A stretch of 39,810 nucleotides of DNA from an uncultured Ruminococcus sp. GTDB taxonomy: Bacteria > Bacillota > Clostridia > Oscillospirales > Ruminococcaceae. The stretch covers positions 1 to 39,810 of the forward strand of contig NZ_CACWPP010000017.1 in the NCBI RefSeq assembly GCF_902762735.1, read 5' to 3'. The notes below the pieces were generated by a model that saw nothing but the letters and a program-made list of their open reading frames with translations, made no database searches and had not been told where the DNA came from. Position numbers and translations under genes: made by a program. Positions 31,614 to 38,655 of the stretch are shown in pieces (within the stretch, counting starts at the first letter, position 1; the number at the start of each line of letters is the position of its first letter).

Positions 31614-32738
31614 ATGTATAAAATGACAGATGAAGAATTTTACGAGGTATATGGGCGTATGCCTCGCCGCACAGACCCCAAAAAGAAAAAGAAGAAAGTT
31701 AAAGTCTACTGGCATAGAATAATAATTGCACTGATAATACTTGCACTTGTTATTTTCGGTATAGTCAAGCTGATCTCATTTATAGCAGGCAAGGTAAAAG
31801 GCGGTAAGGAAGAGGAAAGCAGCAGTTCAAAGGTATCTGCGGCTGAAAGTGGTGAAGATTATTATGCCGCTCCCGAAAACAAAGAGAAAGATGCTCAGTT
31901 CCACAATGTTGAACTGACTGTTTGTATTGATCCCGCACATGGCGGATTTGACAATGGAACATCTGATGACAGCGGCAGACTTGAAAAGACTGACACGCTG
32001 AATATCGCCCTTGCACTTAAACAGCATCTCGAAGGTCTCGGGGTCAAGGTTATTATGACCAGGACAGATGACACTTTCTTGTCAGTCGAAGAACGTGCAG
32101 CTGCCGCAAATAACGGCAGTGCAGACCTGTTCGTTTCTATCCACCGCAGCAGTACAGATATTGAAGGAAGCGATATTCATGGCTTTGAAGCATGGATAAA
32201 TAATGCCGAGCCTGAAAAGGACAAGGCTTTTGCACAGTACATAATGGCAAAGCTGGAGGAGATAGGTATCTCCGAGAACAAGGGCGTTCGTGCAGGGTAT
32301 GACAACGATAAGTCGGTAAATTACCCGATAACCGAGATCACGAAAATGCCCTGTGTACTGCTTGATATGGGATATGTTACCAGCAGTATAGACAATCAGC
32401 TGCTCGATGCAAATATTGAAGCATACGCCCGCGCGATCGGAAACGGTATTATCGAAAGTGCTGTCGAACAGGGCATCATAGATAAGAACGGCGCAAGACT
32501 TGTCTCGGGTCAGCTGACTTCTGAAAAAGCTGTTGCAGGTAAAAAGCCCGATGTATCCTCTGAAAATGATTCAGAGAGCAGACCTGATGAAAGCTCTGTA
32601 CCTGATGATGAAAGTCAGGCGGAAATAAATGAGTGGAGCAATTATGATGATCCGTCGCAGAATGAAAATGCTGCCGACGGATTTGAATACACCGATGATG
32701 GTGTCGGTTATTATACCGATCCCATGATGACTGAATAA
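31614..32738 (+). CDS. Membrane-anchored N-acetylmuramoyl-L-alanine amidase (Amidase_3)
   Basis: A 374-residue cell-wall enzyme. A basic cytoplasmic stretch and one membrane helix (about 35-58) anchor it. A Ser/Glu-rich linker leads to the Amidase_3 domain at about 98-280, with zinc ligands H109 (CIDPAHGG), E124 (RLEKTDTL) and H177 (FVSIHRSS). The last catalytic Glu, usually in an LLExGF-type motif, is Asp251 in VLLDMGYVTSS. After about residue 280 comes a long acidic, Ser/Asp/Glu-rich tail, probably unstructured. The ATG at 31614 has GGAG at 31602-31605. It may be co-transcribed with pyrB (18-bp gap). A strong terminator follows. Confidence 0.88.
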   Translation: MYKMTDEEFYEVYGRMPRRTDPKKKKKKVKVYWHRIIIALIILALVIFGIVKLISFIAGKVKGGKEEESSSSKVSAAESGEDYYAAPENKEKDAQFHNVELTVCIDPAHGGFDNGTSDDSGRLEKTDTLNIALALKQHLEGLGVKVIMTRTDDTFLSVEERAAAANNGSADLFVSIHRSSTDIEGSDIHGFEAWINNAEPEKDKAFAQYIMAKLEEIGISENKGVRAGYDNDKSVNYPITEITKMPCVLLDMGYVTSSIDNQLLDANIEAYARAIGNGIIESAVEQGIIDKNGARLVSGQLTSEKAVAGKKPDVSSENDSESRPDESSVPDDESQAEINEWSNYDDPSQNENAADGFEYTDDGVGYYTDPMMTE

Positions 32739-32744
32739 GCATAA

Positions 32745-32778
32745 AAAGGACTGAGAGTTTTTCTCAGTCCTTTATTTG
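32745..32778 (+). terminator. Terminator after the amidase gene
   Basis: Perfect 12-bp stem AAAGGACTGAGA (32745-32756) / TCTCAGTCCTTT (32762-32773), loop GTTTT, followed by ATTTG. Confidence 0.9.
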
Positions 32779-32835
32779 TATGAGCTGTATCGTGTTCAGC
32801 GTTTATCCCTATCATTATTGACATTTTTTACAGAC

Positions 32836-32892
32836 TCCCAATTTTGATATGTATTGCTGATGATACAAAATGGCTGTTCTTTTGTATTGTTC
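32836..32892. mobile_element. MITE-like element, family 2, copy B (left half only)
   Basis: A 57-bp stretch beginning TCCCAATTTTGATATG and ending TGTATTGTTC, matching copies A and C up to the exact start of the central C/G-rich hairpin, after which similarity stops. The right half is absent or decayed beyond recognition (a CCTAAATCTGAT about 10 bp on vaguely recalls the right end). It lies 100 bp upstream of the dnaD promoter region. Confidence 0.7.
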
Positions 32893-32955
32893 AATTTACC
32901 TAAATCTGATGGAGATATTATTAAAAATTTAAGTATGGAATTATGGGGCGAAATG

Positions 32956-32964
32956 TGGTATAAT
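32956..32964 (+). promoter_or_regulatory. Extended -10 promoter of the dnaD operon
   Basis: TGGTATAAT, an extended -10 element 31 bp before the dnaD ATG and identical to that of the SCIFF gene. Confidence 0.6.
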
Positions 32965-32995
32965 AAGATTTGATAATGTTAAAGAGGTGTACGAT

Positions 32996-34039
32996 ATGGA
33001 TTATTATTTTGAAGCTGACAGCTTTGGCGCTTCATTCAGCTTTCCGTGGGGGGCTGTCGGCGGTCATATAAAAGATTGTACTGAGGCTCAGATCAAGATA
33101 CTCATCTGCGTGCTTGCAGGTGCGAGCTTTACTGATTCAGCCGTTATCTCGGCGATGTCGGGTTACGGTGAAGCAGAAGTCGATGCCGCTGTTGAATACT
33201 GGTGTTCACTGGGTGTGCTGCACATCAGGGGCAGACAGAGCGGTCAAGGTGAGCCTGCCGCCGCACCTATCGCTGAGAAAACTCACACTTTCACAGGCAA
33301 GAATGAGCCTGTGTCGCTGGTGGAAGCTGTCAGACCTGCTGTGACAACGTCGGTCGATAGGAAAGTCACAGTCAGATACAGCCAGCGTGAGATGCACGAA
33401 AAGGCAGAGCAGGACAGTAATCTGAAATATCTGGTCAACGAGATACAGACTTTGCAGTTCTCCATCAATGGCAGTGAGTTTGCTAAGCTGATAGAACTCT
33501 ATGAGTATTACAAATTCGATGTGCCTTCGATACTGCTGGTGGCTGACTATTGCCGCCAGTCGGGCAAGTCAAATATATCGTATCTGTATACTGTGCTGAC
33601 AGACTGGTTCTCTAAGGACATAAATACATACAGCGAAGTCGAGCAGGCAATAATCCATGCAGGCGAGAGCAGAGCTTTTGAAAATAAGATACAAAAACTG
33701 TTCGGCATGGAAAACAAGCCTTCAAAGAAACAGCACGCATTCATAGAGGAATGGGAAAAGCAGGGCTTTAATACCGATCTTATCGGTATCGCTTACGATA
33801 AATGCCTTGATGCAAAGGGCAAACTCAGCTTCAATTATATAAACGGCATACTTAAAAAATGGGCGGAAAAAGGCATCTCAACTGTCGAACAGTCGGGCGA
33901 AGACGATATTCGTTTCAGAAATCAGCAGGCTGTTAAGCGAGAGACAGAAAAGCCTTCTTTTAACCTTGCCGAGTATGAAAATTATGCAAATAATATTGAC
34001 CTTAGCACTATAAATCTGGGAAGCAGAAAGGGTGACTGA
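32996..34039 (+). CDS. DnaD-domain replication initiation protein
   Basis: A 347-residue DnaD/DnaB-type replication protein, which in firmicutes helps remodel origin DNA and load the replicative helicase. An N-terminal winged-helix-like part (about 20-80: TEAQIKILICVLAGASFTDS) is followed by a Pro/Ala-rich linker. Two DnaD-like helical repeats follow, with FAKLIELYEYYKFDVPSILL near 160-180 and KKQHAFIEEWEKQGFNTDLI near 240-260; the second ends in the SFNYINGILKKWAEKGI signature. The ATG at 32996 has GAGG 8 nt upstream; a GTG at 32987 overlaps that site. The next gene (DnaI/DnaC-like ATPase) starts 2 bp after the stop, so the two act together in helicase loading. Confidence 0.9.
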   Translation: MDYYFEADSFGASFSFPWGAVGGHIKDCTEAQIKILICVLAGASFTDSAVISAMSGYGEAEVDAAVEYWCSLGVLHIRGRQSGQGEPAAAPIAEKTHTFTGKNEPVSLVEAVRPAVTTSVDRKVTVRYSQREMHEKAEQDSNLKYLVNEIQTLQFSINGSEFAKLIELYEYYKFDVPSILLVADYCRQSGKSNISYLYTVLTDWFSKDINTYSEVEQAIIHAGESRAFENKIQKLFGMENKPSKKQHAFIEEWEKQGFNTDLIGIAYDKCLDAKGKLSFNYINGILKKWAEKGISTVEQSGEDDIRFRNQQAVKRETEKPSFNLAEYENYANNIDLSTINLGSRKGD

Positions 34040-34041
34040 CA

Positions 34042-35043
34042 ATGAGATATACAAGATCCGCTTTTGAAAAGGCAGAACTTGTTTTGCAGGAACGACAGCA
34101 GACCGTCGAGAACGAATATCAGGAAAGACTGCATGAAATAGCCGAAAAAGCCCCCGAGATATACCGCCTCCACCTTGAGGCGCTGAGGCTGAACTATTCG
34201 CTGATAGGCAGTATAGGCAGACAGAACAGCGAGAAGTTTACTCTGTCACAGCAGATAGCCGCCATAAAGAATAAAAATCTCTCGGTAAGACAGACACTGC
34301 GCGGCATGCTTTCGGCAAGCGGCTATCCAGAAGATTATCTGCAATACCACTATTTCTGCAATATCTGCCGCGATACAGGCTACCATGAGGGCGTAAGGTG
34401 CAGATGCATGAAAGAACTGCTTGAGCGCTATACGATCGAAGAGCTTAATTCACACTGTTCGATAGCGATGCACGATTTCAGTGAGTTCAGGCTTGATTAT
34501 TATAATACCGCACCGATGGCTGACGGTGAGTCGCAGCGTGATAAGATGCGAAGGGTCTACGAGACCTGTCTGCGCTACACTTCCAGTTTCAATGAGAATG
34601 CCCCGCAGGATTCGCCGTCGCTGTATTTCTTTGGCAGAACGGGTCTTGGCAAGACATTTTTATCTTCATGTATCGCCAAGAACCTTATCGACCGCCACTG
34701 TATAGTGGTATACGGTTCGGCAACAAATCTCCTGCACCGCATCGAAGAGGAGAGATTTCGTAAAGCGGAGGGCGACACCACCAGCATATTGCTCGAGGCT
34801 GAATTGCTGATACTTGATGATCTGGGCGCTGAGTTCAAGACCACATTTACCGAATCAGTGGTCTATGAGGTCGTAAATGAGCGCATCAATAACCGTCGTC
34901 CCACTATTATTTCCACCAATAAATCAATGCAGGATATGTACCAGACCTATAATGAAAGGATAGCGTCCCGCCTTGTCGGCAACTATATCCCGATACAGTT
35001 CTTTGGCGGAGATATAAGGCAGATGAAGCCCAGCTATGTGTAG
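34042..35043 (+). CDS. DnaI/DnaC-type helicase-loader ATPase
   Basis: A 333-residue AAA+ ATPase of the DnaC/IstB/DnaI group that loads the replicative helicase. A coiled-coil-prone N-terminus (about 1-60) is followed by a zinc-binding motif C106-x2-C109 and C120-x-C122 (CNICRDTGYHEG, RCRCMKE), typical of DnaI. Walker A is G198-RTGLGKT, and Walker B is ILDD (D259-D260). A sensor region PTIISTNKS and an arginine-finger segment RIASRLVG come after. It overlaps no gene but sits 2 bp after dnaD and 13 bp before the lipase gene. An IstB-type transposon role is unlikely because no transposase is adjacent and DnaD precedes it. Confidence 0.9.
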   Translation: MRYTRSAFEKAELVLQERQQTVENEYQERLHEIAEKAPEIYRLHLEALRLNYSLIGSIGRQNSEKFTLSQQIAAIKNKNLSVRQTLRGMLSASGYPEDYLQYHYFCNICRDTGYHEGVRCRCMKELLERYTIEELNSHCSIAMHDFSEFRLDYYNTAPMADGESQRDKMRRVYETCLRYTSSFNENAPQDSPSLYFFGRTGLGKTFLSSCIAKNLIDRHCIVVYGSATNLLHRIEEERFRKAEGDTTSILLEAELLILDDLGAEFKTTFTESVVYEVVNERINNRRPTIISTNKSMQDMYQTYNERIASRLVGNYIPIQFFGGDIRQMKPSYV

Positions 35044-35056
35044 GGGGAACAGAACT

Positions 35057-36388
35057 ATGAGAAAGATCAGGTTATTGACAGATCAGCTGTTATTGCTCAC
35101 ACTTTGCAGTTCACCCGCCTTGTGGAAACTCGTTGACCTTTCAGCAGGCGCTAAGACAGCGGCGATAATCCTGCTTTCGCTGTTTTACATAGTGTATCTT
35201 ATTTCCGCAGGCGGCAGACAGGATAAAAACAGCAAACTCAACCGCATCGCTAAAGGAACTTTCCTGATCGACGGTTCGGTGCTGTCGCTGTTTCTGCATA
35301 CGGTCATAGTTATATTGCTGATAATACTCAGCGGTCTGAATGGCTGGCGGCAGGCCGCCAATGCACTGACAGGCTATGCGCTGATAGCATCTGCGGCTTT
35401 TGCGGGCATGATAAGGCTTGTGGTATCGTCAAGGCAGGTCAAGCCGGTGAAGTACATCGTGCTTCTGTTTACGTGGTATATACCGATAGTCAATATGATA
35501 GTCCTGCGGTCGATCTCACGCTCTGCAAAAAAAGAGTTCTATTTTGAACAGGCAAAGCAGGAACTTGATGATATGCGCAAAGAGAGTGAGGTCTGCAAGA
35601 CAAAATACCCGATACTTATGGTACACGGCATTTTCTTCCGCGACTGGCAGATGTTCAACTACTGGGGCAGGATACCAAAAGAACTCGTGCGAAACGGCGC
35701 TGAGGTCTACTACGGCAAACAGCAGTCAGCGAACCTTATATCAACCAGCGCAGGTGAACTCCGTGACCGCATAGAGGAAGTCATCAGGGAAACAGGCGCA
35801 CCTAAACTGAATATCATCGCACATTCAAAGGGAGGACTTGATTCGCGCTATGCTATCTCAAAGCTGGGCATGGATAAGTATGTTGCAAGCCTTGTTACGA
35901 TAAATACGCCGCATTACGGCTGCAATTTCGTTGATGACATCCTTTCAAAGGTGTCTGACGGTCTGCTTCAGTTTGTGGCAAAGCGCTATAACAAGCTGTT
36001 CACTGTGCTGGGCGATACCGCGCCGAATTTTGAGCTTGGCATAAGAGAACTGACACACTCCAACTGTGCAAAACTTGATGCTGAACTTCCCGATAAAGAG
36101 GGCATCTATTATCTGTCTGTAATGTCGGTGATGAAGAACATGTTTTCGGCAGGATTTCCGCTCAATCTGGGCTATTTTCTCAACCGCAAAGACGGTACGG
36201 GAAATGACGGTCTTGTGGTGAAAGAGTCGGCACTGCGCGGTGAGAATACGCTGATGATAGAACACAAGGGCAGACGCGGATTATCTCACGGCGATATGAT
36301 AGACCTTTTCCGCGAGAATATCGACGGCTTTGATGTACGTGAATTCTACGTGGGAATTGTAAAAGATCTTAAAGAAAGAGGATTGTAA
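35057..36388 (+). CDS. Membrane-bound alpha/beta-hydrolase, lipase-like
   Basis: A 443-residue protein. Residues about 5-150 contain four or five hydrophobic helices. The C-terminal half is an alpha/beta-hydrolase with the triacylglycerol-lipase pattern: oxyanion strand ILMVHGIFFRDW, nucleophile Ser257 in NIIAHSKGGLD, the NTPHYG lipase signature, a likely acid in DGTGNDGLVVKE, and His411 in GLSHGDMID. It should cleave esters at the inner membrane face; a lid or secretion signal is not evident. The ATG at 35057 follows a G-rich site. It lies in the dnaD-dnaC operon, which is functionally unexpected and suggests a convenience arrangement. Confidence 0.82.
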   Translation: MRKIRLLTDQLLLLTLCSSPALWKLVDLSAGAKTAAIILLSLFYIVYLISAGGRQDKNSKLNRIAKGTFLIDGSVLSLFLHTVIVILLIILSGLNGWRQAANALTGYALIASAAFAGMIRLVVSSRQVKPVKYIVLLFTWYIPIVNMIVLRSISRSAKKEFYFEQAKQELDDMRKESEVCKTKYPILMVHGIFFRDWQMFNYWGRIPKELVRNGAEVYYGKQQSANLISTSAGELRDRIEEVIRETGAPKLNIIAHSKGGLDSRYAISKLGMDKYVASLVTINTPHYGCNFVDDILSKVSDGLLQFVAKRYNKLFTVLGDTAPNFELGIRELTHSNCAKLDAELPDKEGIYYLSVMSVMKNMFSAGFPLNLGYFLNRKDGTGNDGLVVKESALRGENTLMIEHKGRRGLSHGDMIDLFRENIDGFDVREFYVGIVKDLKERGL

Positions 36389-36389
36389 T

Positions 36390-36626
36390 ATGAACCCGAT
36401 GGCAGTAATGAAGTTAAGACCGCTTATGGAGAAATTCCATGAAAATCACCCTGCGATACCGCAGTTTATGCACACCGCCGCAAGCGGACTCGAAGTTGAC
36501 GGTTTTATTGGTCTTAAAGTGACAAATGCAGCAGGTCAGAAGATCGAGGCTAATATAAAGCTCACCGAAGAGGATATTGAGCTTTTCAACTCATTCCGTG
36601 AACTGCTCGCAGAAGCAAACAAATAA
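36390..36626 (+). CDS. Small conserved protein, unknown
   Basis: A 78-residue soluble protein starting 1 bp after the lipase stop, with AAAGAGGA upstream. It begins MNPMAVMKLRPLMEKFHENH, has a beta-like middle (VDGFIGLKVTNAAGQKIEANI) and an amphipathic C-terminal helix (EEDIELFNSFRELLAEAN). Short proteins of this look are common in clostridia, but I cannot name the family. It is the last gene of the dnaD operon, before a strong terminator. Confidence 0.7.
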   Translation: MNPMAVMKLRPLMEKFHENHPAIPQFMHTAASGLEVDGFIGLKVTNAAGQKIEANIKLTEEDIELFNSFRELLAEANK

Positions 36627-36645
36627 GAGATAAACGTTCGACATA

Positions 36646-36684
36646 AAGATCAGCCTGTGCTATACGTGCAGGCTGATCTTTCTT
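36646..36684 (+). terminator. Terminator of the dnaD operon
   Basis: Perfect 12-bp stem AAGATCAGCCTG (36646-36657) / CAGGCTGATCTT (36669-36680), followed by TCTTG. Confidence 0.9.
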
Positions 36685-36761
36685 GTGTATACCTGTGATC
36701 GCCGAGATACACTTTTTTATATGGGCATATCACCCAAATCGCTGTCTGACAAAAAAATATC

Positions 36762-36860
36762 TCCCAATTTTGATGTGTATTGCTGATGATACAAAATGGC
36801 TGTTCTTTAGTATTGTTCCCCCGCCTTCGGCGGGGGAACAATACACAACCAAATTGGGAT
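36762..36860. mobile_element. MITE-like element, family 2, copy C (99 bp, intact)
   Basis: The best-preserved family 2 copy. It is flanked by a perfect 9-bp direct repeat AAAAATATC (36753-36761 and 36861-36869). Ends: TCCCAATTTTG left, CCAAATTGGGAT right. The centre is a perfect 16-bp palindromic stem (36810-36825 / 36829-36844) with a TTC loop and core TTCCCCCGCC / GGCGGGGGAA. It is non-coding. The element cannot move itself and needs a transposase in trans. Confidence 0.9.
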
Positions 36861-36869
36861 AAAAATATC

Positions 36870-37016
36870 TTGCTGATGTTGCCTATTCAGCCGCGAAACA
36901 CCGCTAAGAATAAGTACCGAATTGTTTACGTATTTCTTTCCCGCGCCTGCGGAGGGGCAAAGAAAAATGTCATCTATCGTTAATGCCCGCTCACAAGCTG
37001 TTTAGTACGGTGTTAT
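36870..37016. other. Intergenic stretch with an imperfect palindrome
   Basis: No gene is seen. An imperfect hairpin at about 36933-36965 (TTTCTTT/AAAGAAA around a CCGCGCC/GGAGGGG centre) has the same style as the family 1 and 2 centres, and may be a decayed third element. Its ends could not be defined. Confidence 0.35.
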
Positions 37017-37025
37017 ATTAAAAAA

Positions 37026-37185
37026 TGTGGTTATCCCGCTGACACACCACAAAAACAGCGGCTATACAGAACTTAAGGTTCTTGGCGTATATCTTTCCCC
37101 CGCCGCAGGCAGGGGAAAGATATGGGGCGCTCAATTATCCTTTTGTTCACCGCATTTTTAGTTGGTGTGCTAAAGGGATAGTCAT
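37026..37185. mobile_element. MITE-like element, family 1, copy 2 (160 bp)
   Basis: A 160-bp element, four differences by eye from the copy at 18473. It is flanked by a perfect 9-bp direct repeat ATTAAAAAA (37017-37025 and 37186-37194). The right-hand repeat is the A/T tract of the ackA terminator on the minus strand, so the insertion happened at the end of the ackA transcription unit. The central hairpin is CTTTCCCC / GGGGAAAG around GCCGCAGGC. Confidence 0.88.
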
Positions 37186-37241
37186 ATTAAAAAAATCCCC
37201 TGAGAGCTTTTTTCACCTTTGTGTGAAAGCTCTCAGGGGAT
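37186..37241 (-). terminator. Terminator of ackA
   Basis: Perfect 16-bp stem: the arms at 37195-37210 (ATCCCCTGAGAGCTTT) and 37226-37241 (AAAGCTCTCAGGGGAT) pair around a 15-nt loop. Read leftward it is followed by a run of T. That T tract coincides with the target duplication of the family 1 element. Confidence 0.92.
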
Positions 37242-37273
37242 CATATTATTATTTTAGTATAGCCGTTCTGTTA

Positions 37274-38473
37274 TTACTTGGAGAACAGTGCCAGAGTATC
37301 TCTTGCGATAAGCAGCTCCTCATTTGTAGGTACTACATATACCTTTACCTTGCTGTCATCGGTGGAGATCTCCTGCAGCTTGCCGCGGCAGTTGTTCTTC
37401 TCAGCATCTATCTTGATGCCCATGAACTCCAGACCTTCGCAGGAATCTGCTCTTACTTCGGGTGCATTCTCACCGATACCGCCTGTGAACAGAACTGCAT
37501 CAATGCCGCCCATAGCAGCAGCATAAGAACCTATGTACTTCTTGATCTGATAAGTCAGCATCTCATTTACAGCCTGTGCCTGCTCGTTGCCCTCAGCGGC
37601 AGCCTTCTGTATATCTCTGTTGTCGGAGCTGATGCCAGATACGCCCAGGAAGCCTGACTTCTTGTTCATGTAAGCAGTCATCTCGTCAGGTGTGAAGCCC
37701 TTCTTCTTAGCTACAAATTCAACAGCAGAAGGGTCAACAGCGCCGCAGCGTGTACCCATTACCAGACCGTCCAGAGGAGTGAAGCCCATGGAAGTATCAA
37801 CAGACTTGCCGCCGTCAACCGCAGTGATGGAAGAACCGTTGCCCAGGTGGCAGGAAACTATCTTCAGCTCTTCAGGCTTCTTGCCCAGCACTCTTGCCAG
37901 CTCGCCCGAAACAAATCTGTGTGAAGTACCGTGGAAACCGTACTTTCTTACATGCAGCTCGGTGTAGCAGTCATAAGGCAGACCGAACAGGAAAGCCTTT
38001 CTCGGCATAGTAGCGTGGAATGCTGTATCAAATACGACAGCCTGAGGTGTACCCTCGGGCAGAACAGCCTTACATGCTCTCAGTGCCAGTGCATGCGGGT
38101 GATTGTGAACAGGTGCCAGCTCAGCCAGAGCATCTATCTTGTCGATGACCTCATCAGTAACAGCACATGTCTCACGGAATACCTCAGCGCCCTGTACTAT
38201 TCTGTGACCAACAGCAGAGATCTCGTTCATCGAGTCGATGACCTTTGTTTCGCCGCTTGTCAGTACCTCTACCAGCTTCTCAAAAGCCTCTGTGTGTGTA
38301 GGAAAATCGCAGTCAGCCTCATAGCTCCTGCCGTCGCCTGTCTTTGCGCTTACATGACCGTCAATACCTATACGGTCGCAGTTACCCTTTGCTATAACGC
38401 TTTCGTCCTCCATGTTCAGCAGCTGATACTTCAGTGAGGAAGAACCCGCATTAACAACCAGTATGATCTTCAT
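37274..38473 (-). CDS. ackA: Acetate kinase
   Basis: A 399-residue ASKHA-fold kinase converting acetyl phosphate plus ADP to acetate plus ATP, the energy-yielding end of mixed-acid fermentation. Signatures: VVNAGSSSLKYQL at the N-terminus, GHRIVQGAEVF, AFHATMP, YGFHGTSHRFV, HLGNGSSITAVDGGKSVDTS, GLVMGTRCGAVDPS and FTGGIGENAPEVR near the C-terminus. The ATG at 38473 is preferred over the longer upstream frame because GAGGAG lies 11 nt before it. It is monocistronic on the minus strand with its own terminator. No phosphotransacetylase gene is in the window. It is divergent from tmcAL. Confidence 0.97.
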   Translation of the reverse strand: MKIILVVNAGSSSLKYQLLNMEDESVIAKGNCDRIGIDGHVSAKTGDGRSYEADCDFPTHTEAFEKLVEVLTSGETKVIDSMNEISAVGHRIVQGAEVFRETCAVTDEVIDKIDALAELAPVHNHPHALALRACKAVLPEGTPQAVVFDTAFHATMPRKAFLFGLPYDCYTELHVRKYGFHGTSHRFVSGELARVLGKKPEELKIVSCHLGNGSSITAVDGGKSVDTSMGFTPLDGLVMGTRCGAVDPSAVEFVAKKKGFTPDEMTAYMNKKSGFLGVSGISSDNRDIQKAAAEGNEQAQAVNEMLTYQIKKYIGSYAAAMGGIDAVLFTGGIGENAPEVRADSCEGLEFMGIKIDAEKNNCRGKLQEISTDDSKVKVYVVPTNEELLIARDTLALFSK

Positions 38474-38521
38474 AGGAAAAATGCTCCTCTCAATGTAAAT
38501 AATTGTAATATTATATCGGGC

Positions 38522-38550
38522 TTGACAATTGTGCCGCGATACCATATAAT
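38522..38550 (+). promoter_or_regulatory. Promoter of tmcAL
   Basis: Consensus -35 TTGACA (38522-38527), 17-bp spacer, consensus -10 TATAAT (38545-38550), about 105 bp before the tmcAL start. The ackA promoter on the opposite strand must overlap this region, but its elements are unclear. Confidence 0.8.
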
Positions 38551-38655
38551 ATTAGTATAACAATATTTGTGCTAAATTTCAAGTCTGTTTTGCTTAAATA
38601 TACATATTGCACAATATTTATTATGTGAATTTGTTAACAGCAAGGGAGGTAAGCT

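Noticed and set aside
34042-35043. The DnaC-like ATPase as an IstB transposition helper
   Set aside because: There is no IstA transposase, it follows a DnaD gene, and it carries the DnaI-type zinc motif.
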